DNA of 32,068 nucleotides, from contig LSSG01000005.1 of the NCBI GenBank assembly GCA_001595915.1, positions 1 to 32,068 on the forward strand, read 5' to 3'. Positions within the stretch are counted from its first letter, which is position 1. The number at the start of each line of letters is the position of its first letter. The position numbers were made by a program, and so were the translations under genes. This stretch comes from Thermoplasmatales archaeon SG8-52-3 (lineage in GTDB: Archaea > Thermoplasmatota > E2 > DHVEG-1). Of this stretch, positions 1 through 7,317 are shown piece by piece. The notes beneath the pieces were generated by a model that was not told where the DNA came from, did not search any database, and worked only from the letters and a program-made list of their open reading frames with translations.

Positions 1-17
1 AAGTTAGGTAAAGTGGC

Positions 18-80
18 ATTTTGTTCGTTCTATATCTAATGAATGTTATTTTTTAGTATAAGGAGAAAAACGAACAAAAT
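18..80. repeat. 12-bp perfect inverted repeat
   Basis: The arms attttgttcgtt (18-29) and aacgaacaaaat (69-80) are perfect reverse complements separated by 39 nt. They lie just downstream of the zinc-ribbon gene on the minus strand. They could form a long stem-loop, be a pair of protein sites, or be the ends of a small mobile remnant. No gene is seen in the first 100 bases. Confidence 0.5.
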
Positions 81-100
81 CTTTGAATTCACATTTTATA

Positions 101-295
101 TTACAATTTATCTACTATTTTCTTTATCTTTTCTATTGCAACTTCGTAATCCCAACCAGATTGTAATTTTTCTATGGATTTAAATTTATTATTACACTCA
201 TTGCATTCTCTATATCTGACTATTTTATCAGGATATTTCCTAACCGAATATATCTTATTATTACTACTCTTGCATTTTGGACATTCTAAACTCAT
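101..295 (-). CDS. Small NrdR-like zinc-ribbon protein
   Basis: A 64-residue protein with two CxxC pairs (CPKC at 5-8, CNEC at 31-34) forming a likely zinc ribbon. The spacing and the RYREC...KF pattern resemble the N-terminal zinc ribbon of NrdR, the ribonucleotide reductase repressor, but the ATP-cone domain of NrdR is absent. The start is an ATG preceded by aaaggtgat, a good ribosome binding site. The C-terminal third is helical and charged. It could be a stand-alone nucleic-acid-binding zinc finger, a truncated NrdR, or a mobile-element accessory protein. The zinc-ribbon call is solid; the exact role is unknown. Confidence 0.65.
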   Translation of the reverse strand: MSLECPKCKSSNNKIYSVRKYPDKIVRYRECNECNNKFKSIEKLQSGWDYEVAIEKIKKIVDKL

Positions 296-382
296 TCTAT
301 CACCTTTAATTCTTTCTTTCCATTTTTTATCTTATTTATATTTTACACATACATTTGAACAAAATAAGACAAGAAAAGAAAC

Positions 383-399
383 AAGGGAATAGTCCCCTT
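383..399. terminator. Possible hairpin terminator
   Basis: The arms aaggg (383-387) and ccctt (395-399) can form a short hairpin. Read on the minus strand it is followed by T-rich sequence, so it may end the response-regulator transcript. The rest of 296-559 holds no gene that I can support. Confidence 0.25.
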
Positions 400-506
400 A
401 TCTCAATTTCTTTTCAAATTCACTAATACGAGATTATTTATGCTTTTTCATACTACATTTTTGATTTTATCCTATCAAGAAGATGTTATTTTATGCTAAA
501 TCTAAA

Positions 507-519
507 TGACATTATGTCA
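507..519. repeat. Palindrome TGACAT-T-ATGTCA
   Basis: A perfect 6-bp inverted repeat with a one-base centre lies 41 nt past the stop codon of the response-regulator gene. It may be a terminator stem or a regulator site. A T5 run follows two bases later on the plus strand. Confidence 0.35.
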
Positions 520-559
520 AATTTTTGCATATTTAAATAAATTTTAAAAATTAAGTTAT

Positions 560-952
560 TTATTGTATATCGTTTTCATTGATAAATATATCACAGTTTT
601 CAACACTGCGTATCAAATCTCTGATGTTCAATGGTTTTGAGAAATAGTCATATATATAGCAAGAAAGTCCTTGCATATTAGTGTGATTTTTTGTTCCCTT
701 ACCTGTAATAATACCTATTGCTACATTTTTTATTAATCCTTTATTTACAATCTCTTTTATTGTTTGCCATCCATCCATCCCTGGCATCATAATATCCATT
801 AGTATCACACCTTTAAAACCTCTTTCAAGTTCAGTTATACAATCTAGTCCATTATCAACTGTTACTACATCATAATCCTGATTTTGAAAAACGGTTTTTA
901 ATGATGTTAATATATCCGGCTCATCATCAACAATCATTATTTTTTTATACAT
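560..952 (-). CDS. Single-domain response regulator (receiver)
   Basis: A stand-alone CheY-like receiver of 130 residues. It starts with the acidic pair D9-D10, carries the expected phospho-acceptor D53 in the LMDIMMPGMDG motif, then a conserved T in IITGKG and the K-P pair in FSKPLN. No output domain is present, so it probably acts through protein contacts in a phosphorelay, like CheY or Spo0F-type proteins. No histidine kinase is in the window. I start at 952, where gaggagag sits just upstream of ATG; an upstream in-frame start would add 13 unconserved residues. A palindrome (976-990) and a TATA box (1011-1020) precede it. Confidence 0.9.
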   Translation of the reverse strand: MYKKIMIVDDEPDILTSLKTVFQNQDYDVVTVDNGLDCITELERGFKGVILMDIMMPGMDGWQTIKEIVNKGLIKNVAIGIITGKGTKNHTNMQGLSCYIYDYFSKPLNIRDLIRSVENCDIFINENDIQ

Positions 953-975
953 ATTTCTCTCCTCAACATATATTG

Positions 976-990
976 TGATACTGTGTATCA
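976..990 (-). promoter_or_regulatory. Candidate operator TGATAC-TGT-GTATCA
   Basis: A perfect 6-bp inverted repeat with a 3-nt spacer lies between the minus-strand TATA box (tttatatata, 1011-1020) and the start codon at 952. A start site about 25 nt from the TATA box would fall inside or beside it, the usual place for an archaeal repressor operator. The regulator is unknown. Confidence 0.45.
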
Positions 991-1065
991 TGGTTTTTTT
1001 TGTTGATGATTATATATAAACATAACCTGTTAAAATGTCAATCTGTAAAATTTTTATAGATATAA

Positions 1066-1082
1066 TTAAAAAAAAGAGAGTA
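1066..1082 (-). terminator. T-tract terminator after serC
   Basis: The minus strand reads ctctctttttttttaa just past the serC stop codon, a typical archaeal oligo-T termination signal. Confidence 0.5.
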
Positions 1083-1088
1083 AAAAGG

Positions 1089-2174
1089 CTATTGATTGTT
1101 TTCTTGAAATTCTTTCAGAAAATCTGCAAGAGCATTGACTCCTTCAATTGACATTGCATTATAAATTGAAGCTCTCATACCACCAACAGATCTATGACCT
1201 TTTAAACCAACAAGGTTATTTTCAATTGCCTCTTTTACACATTTTTCCTCAAGTTCAGATGTTGGTAGGTTAAATGTTATATTCATTAGTGATCTAGAAT
1301 CAGGCTTTGCATGACCTTTGAAATAGCCATTTGAATTATCAATTAAATCATAAATTATCTTTGCCTTCTTTCTATTTATCTTTTCAATAGCCGGAATCCC
1401 ACCTATACTTTCAAGATGTTCAAGGCATAACTTGCACATATAAATTGCCCAACAAGGACCTGTGTTGAAAAGTGAATCCTTCTCAACATGAGTTATCCAT
1501 TTTTGCATTGTAGGAGTATTTTCTGGAACTCTGTTTAAAAGATCCTCTCTAATAATTACTAATGTTACTCCTGCTGGACCAATGTTTTTTTGAGCACCAG
1601 CATAAATTACCCCGAATTTCTTCACATTTATTACTTTATCCATAATATGTGAGGACATGTCACAGGCAAGAGGAACATCACCAGGAACATCTGGCCAATT
1701 GTGAAATTCAGTTCCATAAATTGTATTGTTACCCGTAATATGAGCAAAAGCAGCATTTGAGCTAAAATCAATATCTTTAGGAATATATGAAAAGTTCTCA
1801 TCTTCTGAACTAGCAACAACCTTTACTTCTCCATAGAATTTTGCTTCTTTTATTGCCTTTTTTGACCAAACACCAGTATTGACGTATTCAAACGGTTTAC
1901 CATTTTTTTGTAGATTTAAAGGAACCATATAAAACTGGCTTGAAGCACCCCCCTGAAGCCATAATATCTTATATTCATCAGACACACCCATAAGTCTTCT
2001 AACTAGATTAGAGGCTTCCTTATGCATAGCATCATATTGCTTTGATCTATGAGAAAGCTCCATAAGGGACATACCAGTTCCTTGAAAATCCAAAAGCTCC
2101 TTTTGTGCTTTTTTGAGTGCTGGAAGTGGTAAGGTTGCAGGACCTGCATAGAAATTGTAAATTCTTTTTGTCAT
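1089..2174 (-). CDS. serC: Phosphoserine aminotransferase
   Basis: A PLP-dependent class V aminotransferase of 361 residues, the usual SerC length. It converts 3-phosphohydroxypyruvate and glutamate to phosphoserine in serine synthesis. The N-terminus NFYAGPATLP, the HRS motif at 42-44, the PLP lysine K196 in YAGAQKNIGPAG and the C-terminal GLKGHRSVGGMRASIYNA all match SerC. I choose ATG at 2174 because gggggt lies about 8 nt upstream; the ATG at 2180 is too close to it. The open frame runs further upstream, but those residues look non-coding. It is monocistronic and diverges from the small gene at 2318. Confidence 0.96.
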   Translation of the reverse strand: MTKRIYNFYAGPATLPLPALKKAQKELLDFQGTGMSLMELSHRSKQYDAMHKEASNLVRRLMGVSDEYKILWLQGGASSQFYMVPLNLQKNGKPFEYVNTGVWSKKAIKEAKFYGEVKVVASSEDENFSYIPKDIDFSSNAAFAHITGNNTIYGTEFHNWPDVPGDVPLACDMSSHIMDKVINVKKFGVIYAGAQKNIGPAGVTLVIIREDLLNRVPENTPTMQKWITHVEKDSLFNTGPCWAIYMCKLCLEHLESIGGIPAIEKINRKKAKIIYDLIDNSNGYFKGHAKPDSRSLMNITFNLPTSELEEKCVKEAIENNLVGLKGHRSVGGMRASIYNAMSIEGVNALADFLKEFQENNQ

Positions 2175-2255
2175 AATCATTAACCCCCAGATTTTGAAGC
2201 AGTGAATAGCCAATATGGATTTAAATAATTCGGAACAAAAGTCTTTCAGATAACA

Positions 2256-2265
2256 GTTGTACAAC
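2256..2265. promoter_or_regulatory. Palindrome in the divergent serC promoter region
   Basis: The 10-bp palindrome gttgtacaac lies midway between serC and the divergent gene at 2318. It is flanked by a second inverted repeat, aaagtc (2238-2243) and gacttt (2269-2274). TATA-like ctttataag (2271-2279) would serve the plus strand and tatttaaat (2218-2226, read on the minus strand) would serve serC. Confidence 0.3.
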
Positions 2266-2317
2266 AAGGACTTTATAAGCAGAATTACAAAAAATAAGGC
2301 ATACCGGGGAATTAATA

Positions 2318-2668
2318 ATGAAACAATTATTAATAAAAGCACTCAAAAATAGATTTGATATGTCAAAAGAAGATGCAGTAGCACTAGCAAAAACCGTTGA
2401 AGGAATATTTAAAGGTAAGGAGGAAATCGAGGATATGACAATTGATAAATATGTCCGTGCACTTTTTTATGATTTACAAAGAGAAAAGCTTCTTAAAATT
2501 AGAAGAGAGGAATTCAAAGAAAAAGGTAAACAAATGCGAAAATACTATTGGTCCTTTGATAATGATAGAATTAAAGAAGTAGCTGTTGAAGAAAAAAGGG
2601 AAGACCCTTTTAATATTTACAAAAAAATTCCAAAGGATGCATGGATGATTCAGTTAAAAATAAATTAA
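2318..2668 (+). CDS. Small conserved archaeal protein, winged-helix-like
   Basis: A charged soluble protein of 116 residues. An N-terminal helical part (SKEDAVALAKTVEGIF) is followed by a helix and a strand region, LFYDLQREKLLKIRREE, ending in a YYW-like pattern. This resembles the last helix and wing of a winged-helix domain and, from memory, a Thermoplasmata family catalogued as DUF6015; I cannot verify that. The ATG follows gggg at a plausible distance. It diverges from serC and overlaps the convergent membrane-protein gene by 4 bp. DNA binding is possible but not shown. Confidence 0.7.
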   Translation: MKQLLIKALKNRFDMSKEDAVALAKTVEGIFKGKEEIEDMTIDKYVRALFYDLQREKLLKIRREEFKEKGKQMRKYYWSFDNDRIKEVAVEEKREDPFNIYKKIPKDAWMIQLKIN

Positions 2669-2961
2669 TTGTTTACGTTAAAATCAGTTGGTTCAAGAAA
2701 CTTCTGATATCTATAGAAATCTCTTATATTTTTTTCCTTTTCTTTTTTTATTTTCAATATATGTTTTACTGTTAAAAACTTATAATAAAAGGATATAATT
2801 ATACCTAAAAACATTATTACTGCAATTATAAAAATAAAAATATGCACTATTTTTGAAATGACTGGATCTCTAATTGAGAGAAATAAAACATAGAAGATAA
2901 AAAATAACATAAGCATAATGTAAAATGTAAATTTTATTTGACCTCTTGTTATTCCCTTCAT
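2665..2961 (-). CDS. Small membrane protein with two helices
   Basis: A 98-residue protein of unknown function. Two hydrophobic segments, about residues 9-30 and 36-63, should span the membrane; the remaining 35 residues are highly basic and charged and probably cytoplasmic. It begins 6 bp after the stop of taw3 and is likely the last gene of a three-gene operon (dehydrogenase, taw3, this gene). The start is an ATG after ggttaag, a weak ribosome site. It could be a subunit or anchor for an unseen partner; no family is recognised. Confidence 0.65.
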   Translation of the reverse strand: MKGITRGQIKFTFYIMLMLFFIFYVLFLSIRDPVISKIVHIFIFIIAVIMFLGIIISFYYKFLTVKHILKIKKEKEKNIRDFYRYQKFLEPTDFNVNN

Positions 2962-2967
2962 CTTAAC

Positions 2968-3576
2968 CTAATTATTGGTTGATTTATGAGTTTTTAAATC
3001 TTTCTTCAATTGTTTTTCCAATTTATCCAATTTTTTTCTTGATTTATTAAAAATCTCATTTGAAATGCCAGTAAGTAGTTCTAAATGTTCTTTATTACTA
3101 AATAAAACACCATCACTTCCAATTGGTACATCGAGTCTTTCAGTACTGCAAATTTCAACTACAATTTTTCTTTTAAATGATTTTATTCCAGAGTTTTTAA
3201 AACCACATGCAATCGCAGTTTTTAAAATCCTATCAGCTGCATCATTTGTTTTTGCTGTAATATGAATTATTGGTGACTGTGAAAGAAGCCAAATTTGACC
3301 GATTTTTGCTTTTTTTATTGCAGAAATCAATTCTTCAATATCAATTGCTCGATGCCATTTATCAAGAAATCTTGCTTCCTTTTTATTTCCAATATTTGGT
3401 ATTTCTAAAACTACTATTCTACCATAACAGCTACTAGAAGTATAATAATTATCTGAACCATTGATAATATCTAGTATTGATAGAATTCCTATATCAACTT
3501 TATTTTCTTTTTTTGCTCTATTTAGCTTTGAAATTGCACTTTTTTTACCTTCTAAAAAATCTTGTTCAATATTCAT
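2968..3576 (-). CDS. taw3: tRNA wybutosine-synthesis methyltransferase Taw3
   Basis: A 202-residue member of the TYW3/Taw3 family. These SAM-dependent enzymes methylate the tricyclic base at position 37 of tRNA-Phe during wyosine formation in archaea and eukaryotes. The signature YYTSSSCYGRIVVLE (44-58) is clear, and the WHRAI segment follows the charged loop. The usual GKKEARF-type segment is also visible. The C-terminus is a basic helix. Its start overlaps the end of the upstream dehydrogenase gene by 11 bp, so the two are probably translationally coupled. Other wyosine genes (taw1, taw2) are not in the window. Confidence 0.88.
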   Translation of the reverse strand: MNIEQDFLEGKKSAISKLNRAKKENKVDIGILSILDIINGSDNYYTSSSCYGRIVVLEIPNIGNKKEARFLDKWHRAIDIEELISAIKKAKIGQIWLLSQSPIIHITAKTNDAADRILKTAIACGFKNSGIKSFKRKIVVEICSTERLDVPIGSDGVLFSNKEHLELLTGISNEIFNKSRKKLDKLEKQLKKDLKTHKSTNN

Positions 3577-4717
3577 TTTTTTCCTTCTTAATTTTTATTC
3601 CTCTCTTTTTCAATTCATTAAAAAATGGAGAACACGGAACTATTTCCTCACAACCAAAAACACCATAATCATTAATCCTCCCATTTTCTATAAATTGGGC
3701 AATTATTGAAGTTGGATAACTTGTTGTACGCATCATCGCAGTAATATTATTTTTCTCATCATAATAATCAATCATTGAATAATTTATAGACAAATCCTTT
3801 CCATCTTTTAGCCCTTTTGAAAAAACTTTTAGGAGAACAACATCTTTTTCATTTTTAGGTAATATTTTTAATAGAAATGATACAAAAGCCTCACGTGGAA
3901 TAATTTTTTTATTTCCAAAAATTAGTTTATCCTTATTTCCAAGTCCTAAGTCCAGAAGATGTTTGAATTTTTCACAATGACCGGGATATCTAATAGTTTT
4001 ATAGTCAATATATTTAATTTTATCTTTAAAAGTATAAGGTAATGTGGATGTACCTCCAGATGTCAGAAATGCTTCCATTTGTCTAAAAGGTTCTGGAAAT
4101 ATGATTTTCTCAATCCCTGTCATTGATTTTTTCTTTATAATTTTACCATTATTGAGAATTATTGAGTTCTCAATATATTCATTTATAAGACCATATGGTG
4201 AAAAAACAATTTGATAGTCTAGAGGTGGCTTAGGATAAATCGGTAGTCCTCCAACTCTTATTTTTACAAATTCTACTGAATCTAAGCTTTCAACAATATC
4301 ACGGGTAATAACAGAACTCAAACCTGGTGCAAGACCACAATCCGGAATTATTGTTACTTTGTTTTCATATGCCTTATTAAAAAGAGTTCTTTCTTTTTTT
4401 ACAATATCATTATTTCCACCAAGATCAAGAAAATGAGTTTTTGTCTCTACTGCAAACTTTGCTAATTTATAGTTATATTTGTAAGGAATCGCAGATATTA
4501 TTATATCATATTTTTTAAAATGTTTTTTTAAATCTGATGAATTTTCTACATTTAGAATCGAAAAATTAATTTTTTTGTTTTTTAGAAATTTTTTTGCAGA
4601 TTCTAATGATTTAGAATTTCTATCTACTATATTTATTTCATTAAAATTAGAGTATTTTGACAAGTCAAAAGCTAGTGCTGATCCCATCATACCTGAACCT
4701 AAAACTGATATTTTCAT
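3566..4717 (-). CDS. Saccharopine dehydrogenase-like oxidoreductase
   Basis: A 383-residue NAD(P)-binding enzyme. The Rossmann motif GSGMMGSA is at 7-14, followed by an acidic strand end (IVDRN) and SAIPYKYN. The middle domain carries the family pattern PDCGLAPGL and VGGLP, and later the TSGGTSTLP and RYPGHCEKF segments typical of saccharopine dehydrogenase and lysine 6-dehydrogenase-like proteins. The substrate is probably an amino acid, but lysine, saccharopine or another compound cannot be told apart from sequence. It is the first gene of the operon with taw3 and diverges from the CoA-ligase gene. The ATG lacks a strong ribosome site. Confidence 0.8.
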   Translation of the reverse strand: MKISVLGSGMMGSALAFDLSKYSNFNEINIVDRNSKSLESAKKFLKNKKINFSILNVENSSDLKKHFKKYDIIISAIPYKYNYKLAKFAVETKTHFLDLGGNNDIVKKERTLFNKAYENKVTIIPDCGLAPGLSSVITRDIVESLDSVEFVKIRVGGLPIYPKPPLDYQIVFSPYGLINEYIENSIILNNGKIIKKKSMTGIEKIIFPEPFRQMEAFLTSGGTSTLPYTFKDKIKYIDYKTIRYPGHCEKFKHLLDLGLGNKDKLIFGNKKIIPREAFVSFLLKILPKNEKDVVLLKVFSKGLKDGKDLSINYSMIDYYDEKNNITAMMRTTSYPTSIIAQFIENGRINDYGVFGCEEIVPCSPFFNELKKRGIKIKKEKNEY

Positions 4718-4846
4718 TTTTTCACGTTTGTGTTTTTTTTTCGTTTTTTAAATAGATATTAAATTTTATTTAAAATTATTTCTTATACTATTAGTAATTA
4801 TTATATTGGATAATTATATTCAGTGGGCGAAAAAGGGAGGCAAATT

Positions 4847-6139
4847 ATGGCTGAAAATGTTTGGGACAGCAAGATTGAATGCATGCCTTTGAAGGAATTA
4901 AAAGATCTACAATTAAAAAGATTAAAAAAAATGGTTGACTATGTTTTTAGAAACAATAGGTTTTATCGAGATAGACTTAAAGAGGCAAAAATATCATCTG
5001 ATAATATAAGATCTTTAAAGGATATTGAAAAAATTCCATTTATAACAAAACAGGATCTTAGAGGTTTCTATCCTTTCGGTCTTGTTTGTACTGAAATTGA
5101 TGATATTGTAGAGGTTCATGCCTCATCTGGTACAACTGGAAAACCTGTTGTTGGTCCATATACTAAAAATGATGTTGAGCTTTGGGCTGAAGTAATGGCT
5201 CGTTCTCTTTGGGCAAATGGGCTCAGAAAACATGATATTATGCAGAATGCTTATGGTTATGGACTATTCACAGGTGCTCATGGTTTTGAGAAAGGTGCAC
5301 AGAAAATTGGAGCAGTTGTTATTACAATATCCTCAGGAAATACAAAAAGACAAATTACAATTATGAAGGATTTTGGAACAACAGCTTTGGTATGTACTCC
5401 ATCTTATTCTATGTATATGGCTGAAACTGCAGAATTCATGGGTCTTAATCCATTGAAAGATTTCAATTTAAAGATTGGTTGTTTTGGTGCTGAAGCTTGG
5501 AGCGAAGAAATGAGGAGCAATGTTGAAAAAAGATGGGGGATTATTGCTCATGAACATTATGGTTTAACAGAGATTATCGGCCCAGGTATTGTTTCTGAAT
5601 GCAAGTATAAAAAATTGCATATTAATGCTGATCATTTTCTACCTGAGGTTATAAATCCTGACACTGGTGAAACATTATCTCCCGGTGAGGAAGGAGAATT
5701 AGTTTTTACAACACTTACAAAAGAGGCGTTTCCTGCTTTGCGTTTTAGAACAAGAGATTTAGCAATTTATTATGAAGAGGAATGCGAATGTGGTAGAACT
5801 CTTCCTATACAATCACGCATTAAGGGTAGAAGTGATGACATGATGAAGGTAAAAGGAGTAATTGTATTCCCATCGCAAATCGAGTCAGCACTAATGCAGG
5901 TAAAGGATTTAAGTGATAATTATCAAATCATTAAGACAAAAAAAGGAGAAATTACTTCTCTTTCTGTAGAAGTTGAACCTACTGAAAATAGATGGAAGGA
6001 AGGTCGAATTGAAGAACTAGAAAAGCAAGCAGAGGAAGAAATTTTTACTATTTTGAATCTACATATTCCTGTGAAAATTTTAGAACCAAAATCAATACCC
6101 AGAAGTATTGGAAAAGCAGTTAGAGTTCTTGATCGGTAA
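4847..6139 (+). CDS. paaK: Phenylacetate-CoA ligase family enzyme
   Basis: An AMP-forming aryl-CoA ligase of 430 residues, the normal PaaK length. It would activate phenylacetate or a related aryl acid with ATP and CoA. The phosphate loop SSGTTGKPVVGPY, the adenylation motif EHYGLTEIIGPG, the FRTRDL motif and the hinge R-x-K-GRSDDMMKVKGV are all present, as is the CxCGRT cysteine pair usual in PaaK. ATG at 4847 is preceded by gggagg; a GTG eight codons upstream is open but badly placed. The AEC-like carrier follows 17 bp downstream, so both probably serve uptake or efflux and activation of an organic acid. In amino-acid-fermenting archaea such ligases work next to indolepyruvate oxidoreductase, which is not seen here. 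Confidence 0.92.
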   Translation: MAENVWDSKIECMPLKELKDLQLKRLKKMVDYVFRNNRFYRDRLKEAKISSDNIRSLKDIEKIPFITKQDLRGFYPFGLVCTEIDDIVEVHASSGTTGKPVVGPYTKNDVELWAEVMARSLWANGLRKHDIMQNAYGYGLFTGAHGFEKGAQKIGAVVITISSGNTKRQITIMKDFGTTALVCTPSYSMYMAETAEFMGLNPLKDFNLKIGCFGAEAWSEEMRSNVEKRWGIIAHEHYGLTEIIGPGIVSECKYKKLHINADHFLPEVINPDTGETLSPGEEGELVFTTLTKEAFPALRFRTRDLAIYYEEECECGRTLPIQSRIKGRSDDMMKVKGVIVFPSQIESALMQVKDLSDNYQIIKTKKGEITSLSVEVEPTENRWKEGRIEELEKQAEEEIFTILNLHIPVKILEPKSIPRSIGKAVRVLDR

Positions 6140-6156
6140 TTAGGAGTAAAAATTTA

Positions 6157-7218
6157 ATGATAGACATATTAAAAGATATATTACCATATATATCTGGACT
6201 TTATACTCTACCATGGATTCTTGTTGGTTTTATAGTAACAATATTTCTTTCAAAAATAATTGGTAGGGGAAAAATAGATAAAATTATGAAAAAAATTGGT
6301 TTAATTCTTTTATTTTTCTTTATACCAGTTTTAGTTTTTAGAATTTTTGTAAATACAGATTTTGGTAAAAATGAAATAGAGTTTGCAATCCTTGTAAGTT
6401 TTATTGTTTTTTTTATGTACATTCTTGCTTATTTTTTTGCTTGGCAAAAAGCAAAGAGTTGGAAAATAGAAGGAGCAAAAAAGCAATTGTTTATTAAAAC
6501 AGTAATTACAAATCAAGGTAGAAGCTCTGCATTTATTGGCGGTGCACTTTTGGCATCTCCATGGAAAATTGAAGCGGCAATTTATATTGCATTGGTTGGT
6601 GTAGCACTATTTGCAATTATACCATATATTCTTTCACATATGCATAAAAAAGAAATAAAAAATAAAGAAAATAGCAATGAAAAGACTTTACCTTGGTATT
6701 TGAAACTTTACCCATGGTATCTTATCATTTTTGTTATAGCTGCTGTTGGTACTCATGGACTAACAGGTTTTACAACAAAAAATCTTGGAGATGATTTAGA
6801 AATTATTATAATATTTTATTCTGCAATCACAATTCCAGCTGCTCTTTATTATGTTGGTGCAGGTATTCATCCAAACGACCTTAAAAAAAATGAGCTAAGA
6901 AAATTATTAAATATTGATAAAAAAAATGAAAAAGGTGATCATTGGGAGTGGGTAAGAGGAATTTTCATTCTAACAACCATTGTAACACCAATTATTACTG
7001 CAATTATTTTTTATCCATTATTTGCTATTGGTATAATTTCAAGTGCATGGTTTGCTGTAATAACAATAAATTCAATTCTTCCAATAACAAGCACAAATAT
7101 GTTTTTAGTTCCATATGGAATTGATAAAAAATCTACTGCTCATGTTGTTACATGGACAACGATAGTTTGTGTTCCAATTATTGTTATACTAATAACTATT
7201 TTTGAAATATTTTCATAA
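6157..7218 (+). CDS. AEC-like membrane carrier
   Basis: A 353-residue integral membrane protein with about nine or ten hydrophobic helices. The N-terminal half has LLFFFIPVLVFRIF followed by NQGRSSAFIGGALLA, and the C-terminal half has NSILPITSTNMFLVPYGID before a final helix. Both resemble the two inverted repeats of the auxin efflux carrier (AEC) superfamily, which move organic acids. The match is by pattern only. It follows the PaaK-type gene with 17 bp between them and its own ribosome site aggagt, so it is probably co-transcribed. Aryl or dicarboxylic acids are reasonable but unproven substrates. Confidence 0.7.
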   Translation: MIDILKDILPYISGLYTLPWILVGFIVTIFLSKIIGRGKIDKIMKKIGLILLFFFIPVLVFRIFVNTDFGKNEIEFAILVSFIVFFMYILAYFFAWQKAKSWKIEGAKKQLFIKTVITNQGRSSAFIGGALLASPWKIEAAIYIALVGVALFAIIPYILSHMHKKEIKNKENSNEKTLPWYLKLYPWYLIIFVIAAVGTHGLTGFTTKNLGDDLEIIIIFYSAITIPAALYYVGAGIHPNDLKKNELRKLLNIDKKNEKGDHWEWVRGIFILTTIVTPIITAIIFYPLFAIGIISSAWFAVITINSILPITSTNMFLVPYGIDKKSTAHVVTWTTIVCVPIIVILITIFEIFS

Positions 7219-7257
7219 TTTTATTGATGTATTTCTATTATTTTTTAAAAACATAAT

Positions 7258-7286
7258 CCTTATAAATAAAATTAACATATGTTAAT
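7258..7286 (+). promoter_or_regulatory. TATA box and 16-bp palindromic operator of the protease gene
   Basis: A TATA element (cttataaat, 7259-7267) is followed at 7271-7286 by the perfect palindrome ATTAACATATGTTAAT. The expected start site, about 25 nt after the TATA box, is near 7290, so a protein bound here would block transcription. The protease gene starts at 7318. Confidence 0.5.
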
Positions 7287-7317
7287 CATAATTATATTAA
7301 GTGGAGGTAGAAAAAGA

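Noticed and set aside
174-392. 72-codon plus-strand frame opposite the zinc-ribbon gene
   Set aside because: It is leucine-rich noise antisense to the CxxC protein, which has a proper ribosome site.
4764-4779. Near-palindrome aattttatttaaaatt upstream of the CoA-ligase gene
   Set aside because: It is made only of A and T in a very A+T-rich spacer, so symmetry is expected by chance.
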